Source of the DNA: Shewanella sp. GD04112
GTDB taxonomy: Bacteria; Pseudomonadota; Gammaproteobacteria; Enterobacterales; Shewanellaceae
Direction of reading: 5' to 3'
DNA: 64,000 nucleotides
Assembly (NCBI RefSeq): GCF_029835735.1
Contig: NZ_JAOEAL010000001.1
Coordinates: 1,488,001-1,552,000, forward strand
Shown: positions 49,993 through 58,797 of the stretch, piece after piece
Position numbering within the stretch: the stretch's first letter is position 1
How the letters are laid out: every line of letters begins with the position of its first letter
The notes under the pieces: generated by a model
The model's input: the letters and a program-made list of their open reading frames with translations, nothing else
Database searches by the model: none
What the model was told of the DNA's origin: nothing
Translations under genes and position numbers: made by a program

Positions 49993-52503
49993 GTGTTACA
50001 ACAATTCAAAAAATACATCAAAGCGGTTCCCAAAACCGCAATATTAGTTGGCATCACTGCCACTATATTGATGGGCGCACAGGCGCAAGCTATTACGCCC
50101 TCTCCGCAGATGATAGAGCAATTCAAACAATTACCTAAGTCAGAGCAAGAGCGTTTAGCTCGCCAATACGGTATTGATCCATCAATGATCACGGGAGCCT
50201 CAACTACTGCTACTGTTGTTGAAAACCCAACAGTGGTGACGCCGCGTGCGGCGACAAACAATGTTGTCGATCAATCTGAGGACGATAAACTTAACCAGGC
50301 AACCAAAACGGAAGCTAAAGTTGAAGCTATCGAAGATAGGAAAGAAAATCAGCTAAAACGCTTTGGCTATGACTTATTTGCGGGTTCTCCAAGTACGTTT
50401 GCTCCCGTTTCTGACGTACCAGTGCCTGCTGAATACATGATGGGCCCAGGTGATACCTTAAATGTGCAGTTTTTTGGTAAAGAAAATAATCAGTTCACGT
50501 TAACCGTGGGCCGTGATGGTGCAGTGCAATTCCCTAACTTGGGGCCTATCTCACTAGTAGGTTTAACCTTTGCTGAAACACGGGAGTTATTACAGCAAAA
50601 GATAAGCCAAAGCATGATAGGCATTGAGTCTAATATCACTATGGGTGAGTTGCGTTCTATTCGGATTTTTGTGGCGGGTGACGCTTACAAGCCAGGATCC
50701 TATACTGTATCTAGTTTATCCACTATTACCCAAGCCTTGTTTATTTCGGGTGGTGTGAATGAAATTGGTAGCTTGCGTGATATCCAATTAAAGCGCTCTG
50801 GTAAAACTATTGGCCGTTTAGACTTGTATGATTTATTGCTTCGCGGCGATGCTTCGGGTGATATGCGATTACAATCCGGTGATGTGGTCTTTGTTCCATC
50901 TACCGGGGGCACAGTGAGTGTCATTGGCGAAGTGCGTCGCCCTGCCATTTACGAACTTAAAAATAATGAAACCATGGCTGATGTGATTAACATGGCCAGT
51001 GGCTTAAACCCAGGTGCTTATCCTAAAGCCAGTACTATCGAACGTTATAGTCGTGAAGCTGTAAAAACCGTGGTAAGCGTAGATTTAACCGAAAATTCAG
51101 GTTTAAGTACGTTAGCTAAAAATGGCGACTTGCTTAATGTGCGCTCAGCTTCAAGCCGTATTGATAATGCCATTACGGTGTCTGGTGCTGTAATACGCCC
51201 TGGTAAATATCAATGGACAAATGGCCTAACCGTTGCCGATTTATTGCCTTCAATTTGGGGCGATTTAACCATCTCGGCAGACTTGGATTACAGCTTGTTG
51301 GTAAGAGAAATCAACCAACGTGGCGATATCGAAGTCGAGCGTATTAACCTCGGTCGCGCGATTGGTGAACCCAAATCACATTATAACCTTGAGCTAAAAC
51401 CACGTGATTCAGTCATCGTATTTGACTATGCTGACCGTGAAGCTCTGCTTAAGCCCATCATCAAAAAGCTAAAAGAGCAAAGCCGTTTTGGTGATGCAGC
51501 GAAGCTAGTTAACATTAATGGTAATGTGCGCTTTCCTGGCCAGTATCCAATAACAGTTAATGCCGATGTAAAAGAGTTACTCATCGCAGCCGGTGGATTA
51601 GAGGAAGGAGCATATACCCTATCTGCAGAGCTGACTCGCCAACAAGTGTCTGAGCAAAACGGTGTCAGTGTAGAACATGTACAGCTTAGTTTAGACCGCG
51701 TTATGCAAAATGATCCGGCGGCCAATATCAAACTGCAAAGCCGTGACATCTTAACTGTACGTACTTTGCCAGATTGGCAAGAAACTCGTTGGGTCACCAT
51801 TAAAGGTGAAGTTAAATTCCCTGGCACTTACAGTATCCAGCGCGGCGAAACTTTAAAACAAGTGCTGGCTCGTGCTGGTGGTATGACGAGTGATGCAGCA
51901 CCACGCAGTGCGGTCTTTTTGCGCAAATCTATTCAAGAGAAAGAACAGCAAGAGCTTGCTAAGCTTGCCGATGAATTGCGCCGTGAGATTGCGGCAAAAG
52001 CCTTGACCAAAGACACGCCTACCGTTGGTTATAACGACGCACAAATGATGTTAAATCAGTTGGAAAACGTTAAAACGGTTGGTCGCTTAGTTGTCGATAT
52101 CAATGCGATTGAATTAGGTATCGAAAGTGCCGATTTAATGCTAGAGGATGCAGATGCACTCTACATTCCACCTGCTAACCAGACGGTTTCTGTTATGGGT
52201 CAAGTACAGCACCCAAGTACTCATCGCTTTAAACCCGGTTTAAACTTTGAGCAGTATTTAGCCTTATCCGGCGGTCCACGTAAACGTGCTGACGAATCAC
52301 GTACTTACATATTAAAAGCCGATGGCGCGGTACAAATGCCTGAATCTTCAATGTGGTTTACTGGCGGTAGCTCAATGGAACCTGGTGATACCATAGTTGT
52401 ACCATTAGATACCGAATACAAAGATAATCTAACGTTGTGGACTCAAGTAACGAGCATTATCTACAACACCGCCGTTGCAGTATCCGCAATATCGGGGATA
52501 TAG
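49993..52503 (+). CDS. Large SLBB-domain polysaccharide export protein (Wza-like)
   Basis: Periplasmic and outer-membrane export protein for the surface polysaccharide. A Sec signal peptide (ILVGITATILMGAQAQA) is followed by a charged region, then the PES domain (PVPAEYMMGPGDTLNVQFFG) and several SLBB-type repeats (SIRIFVAGDAYKPGSYTVSS; VSVIGEVRRPAIYELKNNET; TIKGEVKFPGTYSIQRGETL; VSVMGQVQHPSTHRFKPGLN). At 836 aa it is more than twice the length of E. coli Wza, and no lipobox Cys is seen. GTG start 49993 behind GGAGAT. The last segment is hydrophobic. Confidence 0.9.
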   Translation: MLQQFKKYIKAVPKTAILVGITATILMGAQAQAITPSPQMIEQFKQLPKSEQERLARQYGIDPSMITGASTTATVVENPTVVTPRAATNNVVDQSEDDKLNQATKTEAKVEAIEDRKENQLKRFGYDLFAGSPSTFAPVSDVPVPAEYMMGPGDTLNVQFFGKENNQFTLTVGRDGAVQFPNLGPISLVGLTFAETRELLQQKISQSMIGIESNITMGELRSIRIFVAGDAYKPGSYTVSSLSTITQALFISGGVNEIGSLRDIQLKRSGKTIGRLDLYDLLLRGDASGDMRLQSGDVVFVPSTGGTVSVIGEVRRPAIYELKNNETMADVINMASGLNPGAYPKASTIERYSREAVKTVVSVDLTENSGLSTLAKNGDLLNVRSASSRIDNAITVSGAVIRPGKYQWTNGLTVADLLPSIWGDLTISADLDYSLLVREINQRGDIEVERINLGRAIGEPKSHYNLELKPRDSVIVFDYADREALLKPIIKKLKEQSRFGDAAKLVNINGNVRFPGQYPITVNADVKELLIAAGGLEEGAYTLSAELTRQQVSEQNGVSVEHVQLSLDRVMQNDPAANIKLQSRDILTVRTLPDWQETRWVTIKGEVKFPGTYSIQRGETLKQVLARAGGMTSDAAPRSAVFLRKSIQEKEQQELAKLADELRREIAAKALTKDTPTVGYNDAQMMLNQLENVKTVGRLVVDINAIELGIESADLMLEDADALYIPPANQTVSVMGQVQHPSTHRFKPGLNFEQYLALSGGPRKRADESRTYILKADGAVQMPESSMWFTGGSSMEPGDTIVVPLDTEYKDNLTLWTQVTSIIYNTAVAVSAISGI

Positions 52504-52518
52504 AAACTAGAATCTAGG

Positions 52519-52589
52519 ACGGCCTTCGGCTTCTAGGACGCCACTGCGTGGTTCTAGAATCTAGAAGTCGCGTAGCGACGCTCTGCTTA
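52519..52589 (+). repeat. Hairpin repeat unit, copy A
   Basis: 71 bases matching copy B (53085-53155) at 63 positions. It contains three short hairpins in a row: GGCC-TTC-GGCT, GCCAC-TGC-GTGGT and GTCGC-GTA-GCGAC, with TCTAGAATCTAGAA between the second and third. It lies 16 bases after the SLBB gene. Confidence 0.8.
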
Positions 52590-52620
52590 TCCTCGATTCT
52601 CGCGACTGAAAGGAGCTCTC

Positions 52621-53054
52621 ATGCGATTCGAACAACTGGATGTTTGGAAAAGAGCTTCGAGATTATCTTGTCAAATATATCAAGTGACAGAATCAGTAAG
52701 TAATTGGGGTTTTAAAGATCAAATAACCCGTTCAGGATTATCTGTCCCTTCAAATATTGCTGACAAAAGTGCAGGAGCAACTTTTGAACGATGTGACTTT
52801 AGCATCGGTCTCGAAGAAGTAAGGTACATGGATGTACCGAGTAAGGTGAAGAGCGTGAAACACTAAAAGATCAAATTCGCTTTTTGTACTATGCCAAAGG
52901 CTCTCTAGGAGAGCTAGTCACCCAACTTTATATAGGTATTGAAGTTGGATATTTGGCAAAGGAACCCGCGTTACTTATGGTTCAAGAAGCAAAAGAATTA
53001 GCCAAAATCTTAGGTGCAATTATCAAACAAAAGCAAAGTAAGAGTAAAAGCTAA
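52621..53054 (+). pseudogene. Four-helix-bundle (S23/bAvd-like) protein gene split by an 80-base insert
   Basis: The first part, 52621-52763, reads MRFEQLDVWKRASRLSCQIY and TRSGLSVPSNIA. The second, 52844-53054, continues EGEERETLKDQIRFLYYAKG, SLGELVTQLYIGIEVGYL and KILGAIIKQKQSKS before TAA. Removing 52764-52843 gives an unbroken 117 aa protein of the normal length for the S23/four-helix-bundle family, whose members turn up in rRNA intervening sequences, near polysaccharide genes and as the Avd partner in diversity-generating retroelements. As it stands the frame shifts and stops at 52866, giving an 81 aa product. No reverse transcriptase is nearby. Confidence 0.85.
52764..52843 (+). mobile_element. 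80-base palindrome-rich insert (MITE/REP-like)
   Basis: Its removal restores the surrounding gene exactly. It contains two hairpins: CAAAAGT (52764-52770) with ACTTTTG (52780-52786), and GGTACAT (52823-52829) with ATGTACC (52832-52838). The exact ends may shift by one base, and no clear target duplication is visible. It is too small to code for anything. Confidence 0.65.
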
Positions 53055-53084
53055 GAAGAACGCAGCAAAGAGCACTGCTCTACA

Positions 53085-53155
53085 ACGGCCTTCGGCCTCT
53101 AGAACGCCACTACGTGGCTTTAGAATCTAGAAGTCGCGAAGCGACGCTCTGCTCT
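53085..53155 (+). repeat. Hairpin repeat unit, copy B
   Basis: Second copy of the 71-base unit, 31 bases after the broken gene. Hairpins: GGCC-TTC-GGCC, GCCAC-TAC-GTGGC and GTCGC-GAA-GCGAC. Two of its differences from copy A turn G-T pairs into G-C pairs, and two others fall in loops. Confidence 0.8.
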
Positions 53156-53255
53156 TTCTATAAGGGCGCAGCCCGCTCTGCTTTAAGCTTTTGCCTTTAT
53201 AGAAGCGCAGCGCTCTCGCCGCGCAGCGTACTAGAATCTAGAATCTGAAGAACCA
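53156..53255 (+). repeat. Further short hairpins before wzz
   Basis: Continuation of the repeat-rich stretch, with GGGC-GCA-GCCC (53164-53174), AGCGC-A-GCGCT (53204-53214) and CTAGAATCTAGAATCTG just before the wzz start. No reading frame of note. It resembles the TCTAGAATCTAGAA linker of copies A and B. Confidence 0.6.
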
Positions 53256-54230
53256 ATGAACACACAAATTACTCAAAATCCAAATACCTATCAATCCGAT
53301 GCTAGATTTCCGCAAGTACAAGAAGATGAAATCGACCTTCGTGAATTATTCTCGGTTATCTGGCAAGGCAAATGGCTCATTATTGCCATAACTACTGTTT
53401 TTGCCATTGCCTCTGTAGTCTTTGCTATTTTACAGCCCAATATTTATAAATCCGAGGCTTTGTTAGCGTCCGCATCAGAGGAGCAGGGCGGTGGCTTAAG
53501 TGCCTTAGCCTCACAGTTTGGTGGTTTAGCTAGCCTTGCAGGGGTTAATCTCGGTGGTAAAGGTGGTACTGATAAAACCCAGCTTGCGATTGAAGTATTA
53601 AAATCCCGCCAATTTACCAGTGAGTTTATTCAAAAGCATAATATTCTTGCTGATTTAATGGCTGCGAAAAAATGGGATAGGGATACGGATAAGATTATCT
53701 ATGACCCTGAGTTATACAACGAGCAAACAAATACTTGGGTGCGCGATGTAGAACCACCATTTAAACCTGAGCCATCTATGCAAGAAGCCTATAAAGAATT
53801 CAGTAAAATGATTGCTGTCAATAAAGATAAAGAGACTGCAATGGTGACTATTTCGGTAGAGCACTTATCCCCAACCGTTTCCCAGCAATGGGTCACTTGG
53901 TTAATCCAAGATATTAATAAAGTGATGAAAGACCGTGATGTTGCAGAAGCGCACCGCAGTACTGAGTTTTTAAATCAACAAATCGCCTTAACCAATGTCG
54001 CAGATATCAAAACCGTACTTTATAAACTGATCGAAGAGCAGGCTAAAACGATTATGTTTGCCGAAGTACGTGATGAATATGTATTCAAAACTATCGATCC
54101 CGCATTAGCGCCTGAGGAAAAGGCTAAACCTAAACGCGCACTAATATGCGTACTAGGCACTATGCTCGGCGGTATGTTAGGTGTGATGTTGGTGCTGGTA
54201 AGGCATTTTATGAGAAAAGAGCAAAACTAG
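53256..54230 (+). CDS. wzz: Wzz, polysaccharide chain-length determinant
   Basis: Inner-membrane regulator of polymer length for Wzy-dependent systems. It has two membrane segments: residues about 38-60 (WLIIAITTVFAIASVVFAIL) and 297-317 (ALICVLGTMLGGMLGVMLVL), with a Pro-rich approach, KPKRA, before the second. The periplasmic part has a Gly/Leu-rich loop (GGGLSALASQFGGLASLAGV). Length 324 aa. There is no cytosolic kinase domain, so it is a Wzz and not a Wzc-type protein. Confidence 0.93.
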   Translation: MNTQITQNPNTYQSDARFPQVQEDEIDLRELFSVIWQGKWLIIAITTVFAIASVVFAILQPNIYKSEALLASASEEQGGGLSALASQFGGLASLAGVNLGGKGGTDKTQLAIEVLKSRQFTSEFIQKHNILADLMAAKKWDRDTDKIIYDPELYNEQTNTWVRDVEPPFKPEPSMQEAYKEFSKMIAVNKDKETAMVTISVEHLSPTVSQQWVTWLIQDINKVMKDRDVAEAHRSTEFLNQQIALTNVADIKTVLYKLIEEQAKTIMFAEVRDEYVFKTIDPALAPEEKAKPKRALICVLGTMLGGMLGVMLVLVRHFMRKEQN

Positions 54231-54437
54231 AGATTTAAGGGCCTATTGGGACTGTTTTCAGAAAAACGGTAAAACCTAGGCTTTACGTGGGATAGCAAAG
54301 ATAAAGCTGTCTCAAAATGAATAAAAGTGTCTCCGCTGGGTTTGAAAAGCTGAGGTACAAAAGTGAAAAATTTCAGTGTTTGTCCCCCTTCATTGACCAT
54401 CAAAATGGTTACGTTCAACAATTATTGGTAGTAAATA

Positions 54438-55517
54438 ATGAAAATACTAGTTACTGGCGGCGCTGGTTTTATCGGCTCAGCAGTCGTTCGTCATATCATC
54501 AGCAATACTCAAGATAGCGTAATTAACCTTGATAAGTTGACTTATGCTGGCAATTTAGAATCACTTGTAAGTGTTGCGGCAAGTGAGCGTTATGCATTTG
54601 AGCAAGTCGATATTTGTGACCGTGCTGAGCTGGATAGAGTCTTTTCACAACACCGACCCGATGCAGTTATGCATTTGGCTGCAGAGTCACATGTTGACCG
54701 TTCAATTACTGGCCCAGCAGATTTTATTCAAACTAATATTGTGGGTACTTACACGCTACTTGAAGCTGCACGCCATTACTGGATGCAACTTGATGGTGAG
54801 CGTAAATCAGCTTTTCGTTTTCATCATATTTCAACCGATGAAGTGTATGGTGATTTACCACACCCAGATGAGCAAGAAAGCCAAGCAGTAAAACAAGAGC
54901 TACCTTTATTTACTGAAAGCACGCCCTATGCCCCAAGCAGTCCATATTCTGCTTCTAAAGCATCAAGCGATCATTTAGTACGTGCATGGCTACGTACCTA
55001 TGGCTTACCGACGATTGTAACCAATTGTTCCAATAACTATGGCCCGTATCACTTTCCTGAAAAGTTGATCCCGCTGGTTATCCTAAATGCCCTCGAAGGC
55101 AAGCCATTACCTATTTATGGTAAAGGCGATCAGATCCGTGATTGGCTATATGTTGAAGACCATGCTCGCGCACTTTATAAAGTAGTTACTGAGGGCAAAA
55201 TTGGTGAAACCTACAATATTGGTGGTCATAACGAGAAGCAGAACTTAGAAGTGGTACAAACCATCTGTAGAATCTTAGATTCATTAGTGCCTAAAACCAC
55301 GCCTTATGCTGAGCAAATTACCTATGTTACAGATAGACCCGGCCACGATCGTCGCTATGCCATTGATGCAAGCAAAATGAGTGCTGAGCTTAATTGGCAG
55401 CCACAAGAAACTTTTGAGACTGGTCTACGTAAAACAGTTGAATGGTATTTAGCTAACCAAGAATGGTGCCAGAATGTTCAAGATGGTACTTATCAGCGTG
55501 AGCGTTTAGGTATCTAA
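54438..55517 (+). CDS. rmlB: RmlB, dTDP-glucose 4,6-dehydratase
   Basis: Makes dTDP-4-keto-6-deoxyglucose, the shared precursor for dTDP-L-rhamnose and the 3-amino sugars of this locus. It has the NAD-binding TGGAGFIGSAVVRHI, HLAAESHVDRS, STDEVYGDL and the catalytic YSASKASSD (Tyr-x-x-x-Lys). Length 359 aa. Start ATG 54438; the ribosome site is poor. 207 bases of unremarkable non-coding sequence separate it from wzz. Confidence 0.97.
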   Translation: MKILVTGGAGFIGSAVVRHIISNTQDSVINLDKLTYAGNLESLVSVAASERYAFEQVDICDRAELDRVFSQHRPDAVMHLAAESHVDRSITGPADFIQTNIVGTYTLLEAARHYWMQLDGERKSAFRFHHISTDEVYGDLPHPDEQESQAVKQELPLFTESTPYAPSSPYSASKASSDHLVRAWLRTYGLPTIVTNCSNNYGPYHFPEKLIPLVILNALEGKPLPIYGKGDQIRDWLYVEDHARALYKVVTEGKIGETYNIGGHNEKQNLEVVQTICRILDSLVPKTTPYAEQITYVTDRPGHDRRYAIDASKMSAELNWQPQETFETGLRKTVEWYLANQEWCQNVQDGTYQRERLGI

Positions 55518-55595
55518 TCCCTTTTACTATTCTGTTTTAACGCCCTTATTTTTTCTTTAAACCTAGGGCCTAAATATCTAGGAGCTTATTTTTTG

Positions 55596-56465
55596 ATGAA
55601 AGGAATTATTTTAGCTGGTGGTTCAGGTACGCGTTTATATCCATTAACTCGTGGTGTATCTAAACAACTATTACCAATTTATGATAAACCTATGATTTAC
55701 TATCCTTTATCCACGCTTATGTTAGCTGGGATTCGGGATATATTGATTATTACTACCCCAGAAGATAACGATAGCTTTAAACGCCTATTGGGTGATGGTT
55801 CAGATTTTGGGATCCGTTTGCAATATGCAGTACAACCCAGTCCCGATGGTTTAGCGCAGGCTTTTATCATCGGTGAAGAATTTATCGGCGATTCGAATGT
55901 TTGCTTAGTGCTTGGTGACAATATTTTTTATGGTCAATCATTTTCCAAGACACTTAAAAATATTGCAGGTCGTCCGTCAGGCGCTACTGTTTTTGGGTAT
56001 CAAGTGAAAGATCCCGAACGTTTTGGTGTTGTTGAATTCGATGCTGATATGAAGGCTATTTCTATTGAAGAAAAGCCAACAAAGCCTAAGTCTAATTACG
56101 CAGTCACGGGCCTTTATTTTTACGATAACAAGGTGGTTGAACTGGCAAAAGAGGTTAAACCGTCACATCGCGGCGAGCTTGAGATCACCACCCTTAATGA
56201 CATGTACTTAAATGCGGGTGAGTTAAATGTTGAGCTACTCGGGCGTGGTTTTGCATGGTTAGACACCGGAACACACGAGAGCCTGCATGAAGCATCCTCT
56301 TTTGTGCAAACTATTGAGCATGTTCAAGGGTTAAAGGTAGCGTGTTTAGAAGAAATCGCCTATCGCAATGGCTGGTTAACTGTTGACGAACTCAAAGAAC
56401 TCGCGAAACCCATGCTGAAGAATGACTATGGGCTGTATTTGGCACATTTGGCAGATAAGAAATGA
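55596..56465 (+). CDS. rmlA: RmlA, glucose-1-phosphate thymidylyltransferase
   Basis: First step of dTDP-sugar synthesis. It has the nucleotidyltransferase signature GIILAGGSGTRLYPLTRGVS KQ, LVLGDNIFYG and the EKP block. 289 aa from ATG 55596; the TTG just before, at 55593, is in frame but not needed. A short repeat CCTAG/CTAGG flanks the leader and overlaps TAGGAG. It overlaps rmlD by 4 bases. Confidence 0.97.
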   Translation: MKGIILAGGSGTRLYPLTRGVSKQLLPIYDKPMIYYPLSTLMLAGIRDILIITTPEDNDSFKRLLGDGSDFGIRLQYAVQPSPDGLAQAFIIGEEFIGDSNVCLVLGDNIFYGQSFSKTLKNIAGRPSGATVFGYQVKDPERFGVVEFDADMKAISIEEKPTKPKSNYAVTGLYFYDNKVVELAKEVKPSHRGELEITTLNDMYLNAGELNVELLGRGFAWLDTGTHESLHEASSFVQTIEHVQGLKVACLEEIAYRNGWLTVDELKELAKPMLKNDYGLYLAHLADKK

Positions 56466-57337
56466 AAATCCTTATTACTGGAACTAATGGCCAAGTGGGT
56501 AGCTGCCTAGTCAAAATCTTAAACCAGATGCCCGAGATTGAGTTTTTAGCGGTAGGTCGCGATCAGCTGGATATTACTGATCCTGATGCAGTAAACAAAC
56601 TTGTTAGTGAATTTAGGCCAAATGCAATTATTAATGCGGCGGCGCATACGGCTGTAGATAAAGCGGAACAGGAAGTTGAGCTATCCTACGCCATTAACCG
56701 CGATGGCCCACAGTTTTTAGCCCAAGCGGCTAACCGTGTTGGTGCCATAATATTGCATATATCCACCGACTATGTGTTTGCAGGCGATAAAGTCGGTGAG
56801 TATGTAGAGACCGATGTTGTTGCGCCTCAAGGGGTATATGGCCAAAGTAAACTGGCGGGCGAACTTGCTGTTGCAGCCGCTTGCCCACGCCATATCATAT
56901 TGCGAACCGCTTGGGTGTTTTGTGAAACCGGCAATAACTTCGTTAAAACCATGCTGCGACTAGCCCAAACCCGTGATGAACTCGGTGTGGTCGCAGACCA
57001 ATTTGGCGGTCCAACCTATGCCGGTGATATTGCCAATGCGCTTATCCTAATGGCTAAAGCGTTGCACATGGGCAATAACCACTATGGGATTTATCATTTT
57101 GCTGGCCTGCCACATGTTAGCTGGCATCAATTTGCCATGGAGATTTTCGCCAAAGCAAAAAAGCAAGATGTGCTTAATAAAGACGTCTTGGTTAATGGCA
57201 TTACTTCAGATCAATATCCTACTCCAGCTAAACGTCCTGCAAACTCGAAACTGGATTGTCGCAAAATAGAGCAAAGCTTTGGTATTAAACCCTGCGACTG
57301 GCAAGCAGCTTTAAATAATCTGAATAATTATGCATGA
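56462..57337 (+). CDS. rmlD: RmlD, dTDP-4-dehydrorhamnose reductase
   Basis: Last step in dTDP-L-rhamnose synthesis. Short-chain reductase with the nucleotide motif ITGTNGQVGSCLVKIL, the block NAAAHTAVDKAEQEVE, STDYVFAGD and the catalytic YGQSKLAGE. Length 291 aa. ATG 56462 overlaps the rmlA stop (ATGA-type coupling). Confidence 0.96.
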   Translation: MKILITGTNGQVGSCLVKILNQMPEIEFLAVGRDQLDITDPDAVNKLVSEFRPNAIINAAAHTAVDKAEQEVELSYAINRDGPQFLAQAANRVGAIILHISTDYVFAGDKVGEYVETDVVAPQGVYGQSKLAGELAVAAACPRHIILRTAWVFCETGNNFVKTMLRLAQTRDELGVVADQFGGPTYAGDIANALILMAKALHMGNNHYGIYHFAGLPHVSWHQFAMEIFAKAKKQDVLNKDVLVNGITSDQYPTPAKRPANSKLDCRKIEQSFGIKPCDWQAALNNLNNYA

Positions 57338-57381
57338 ATGATACTGTAATTGCATATTACACTAATTACTAATCGCAACTA

Positions 57382-57927
57382 ATGAATAACATGAAAATTA
57401 TTGATACAATAATCCCAGATGTAAAAATCATCGAGCCTAAAGTATTTGGTGATGAAAGAGGTTTCTTCTTTGAAAGTTTCAATCAGCAGTTATTCGAATC
57501 TGCTGTTGGTTATCCTGTTAAATTTGTGCAGGACAATCACTCTAAATCGAGCAAGGGAGTATTACGAGGTTTACATTACCAACTTTCCCCACACGAACAA
57601 GGTAAATTAGTCCGTTGTGTGGTGGGGGAGGTATTTGATGTTGCCGTGGATATACGCAAAAATTCACCAACATTTGGACAATGGGTTGGTGTCTATTTAT
57701 CGGCTGAAAACAAGAAACAATTATGGATTCCTTCGGGATTTGCACATGGATTTGTCACCTTGAGCGACACTGCAGAGTTTTTGTATAAGACTACTGATTA
57801 TTATCATCGTGAGAGTGAAGGTGCGATTGCGTGGAATGATCCTGAGTTAAAAATTGAATGGCCCATTGAAAGTGTTTTGCTTTCAGAAAAAGATCGACAA
57901 GCACCGATGTTTATAAATCTAAAGTGA
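57382..57927 (+). CDS. rmlC: RmlC, dTDP-4-dehydrorhamnose 3,5-epimerase
   Basis: Third step in dTDP-L-rhamnose synthesis. Cupin epimerase: VFGDERGFFFESFNQ, QDNHSKSSKGVLRGLHYQ (catalytic His region), FDVAVDIRKNSPTFGQWVGV and WIPSGFAHGFVTLS are all conserved. 181 aa from ATG 57382; ATG 57391 is an alternative. The order rmlB-A-D-C is seen in other gammaproteobacteria. Confidence 0.97.
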   Translation: MNNMKIIDTIIPDVKIIEPKVFGDERGFFFESFNQQLFESAVGYPVKFVQDNHSKSSKGVLRGLHYQLSPHEQGKLVRCVVGEVFDVAVDIRKNSPTFGQWVGVYLSAENKKQLWIPSGFAHGFVTLSDTAEFLYKTTDYYHRESEGAIAWNDPELKIEWPIESVLLSEKDRQAPMFINLK

Positions 57928-57937
57928 GAATTATATT

Positions 57938-58357
57938 ATGCTTGTCAATATAATTGACTTCAATACTCTTGGTGATGAACGTGGTTCATTAATTGCCCTA
58001 GAGGCTAATAACCAAATACCGTTTGAAATTAAAAGGGTATATTATCTTTTTGCAACCAAACCGGGCGTCGCTCGCGGCTTTCATGCTCACAAAGCACTTA
58101 AACAAATCGCGATTTGTTTAAAAGGCTCTTGCCGCTTTGTAATGGACGATGGTAAAGACAAACAAGATGTGATCTTGGCAACGCCAAACAAAGGCTTGCT
58201 AATTGATGCCATGCAGTGGCACGAGATGTACGATTTTTCTGAAGACTGCGTTTTGATGGTGCTGGCTGACCAAGTTTATGATGAATCGGACTACATTCGC
58301 GAATATTCAAAATTTATTGAGGCAGTAAATTCCCATGTTTATTCATCAGCTAAGTGA
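57938..58357 (+). CDS. fdtA: FdtA-like dTDP-4-keto-6-deoxyglucose 3,4-ketoisomerase
   Basis: Moves the keto group from C4 to C3 of dTDP-4-keto-6-deoxyglucose. Small cupin (139 aa) of the WxcM/FdtA family: DERGSLIALEANNQIPFEIK, RVYYLFATKPGVARGFHAHK (with the catalytic-type His residues) and LIDAMQWHEMYDFSEDCVLM. Sequence alone does not tell whether the product goes to the galacto (Fuc3N) or gluco (Qui3N) form. It overlaps the next gene by 23 bases. Confidence 0.9.
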   Translation: MLVNIIDFNTLGDERGSLIALEANNQIPFEIKRVYYLFATKPGVARGFHAHKALKQIAICLKGSCRFVMDDGKDKQDVILATPNKGLLIDAMQWHEMYDFSEDCVLMVLADQVYDESDYIREYSKFIEAVNSHVYSSAK

Positions 58358-58796
58358 TGTACAAAGTTGCAAAATCGGTGAAGGTACTCGTGTGTGGCAG
58401 TTCGCAGTTGTGCTACAAGATGCCACTATTGGTCGTGATTGTAATATTTGTGCCCATACCTTGATTGAAAACGATGTGGTGCTAGGAGATAACGTAACCG
58501 TTAAATCTGGCGTATATATTTGGGATGGTACCACCATTGGAAATAATGTCTTTATAGGTCCTTGTGCGACTTTTACCAACGATAAAATGCCTCGTTCTAA
58601 AGTTTACCCTGATACATTTTCTAGAATAACCATTGAGGACCATGCCTCTATAGGTGCAAATGCCACTTTATTACCCGGCATCACGATTGGCAAGCATGCA
58701 ATGGTGGGGGCTGGTTCTGTGGTGACTAAAGATGTGCCTGCGTATGCTGTGGTAGTCGGTAATCCAGCCAAAATTATTAAATTTATAGAGCAGTAA
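58335..58796 (+). CDS. fdtC: Hexapeptide-repeat N-acetyltransferase for a dTDP-3-amino sugar
   Basis: 153 aa left-handed beta-helix acetyltransferase with hexapeptide repeats (IGRDCNICAHTLIENDVVLG; NVTVKSGVYIWDGTTIGNNV; GANATLLPGITIGKHAMVGA). It is of the FdtC/QdtC kind, which N-acetylates dTDP-3-amino-3,6-dideoxyhexose. The substrate is inferred from its place between the ketoisomerase and the aminotransferase. Gene overlap with both neighbours is tight (23 bases before; 1 base gap after). Confidence 0.8.
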   Translation: MFIHQLSDVQSCKIGEGTRVWQFAVVLQDATIGRDCNICAHTLIENDVVLGDNVTVKSGVYIWDGTTIGNNVFIGPCATFTNDKMPRSKVYPDTFSRITIEDHASIGANATLLPGITIGKHAMVGAGSVVTKDVPAYAVVVGNPAKIIKFIEQ

Positions 58797-58797
58797 T

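Noticed and set aside
52621..53054. Diversity-generating retroelement, suggested by the bAvd-like four-helix protein
   Set aside because: No reverse transcriptase, template repeat or variable repeat was found nearby.
54317..54517. 66-codon frame before rmlB
   Set aside because: It runs into rmlB in another frame, with no ribosome site or recognisable product.
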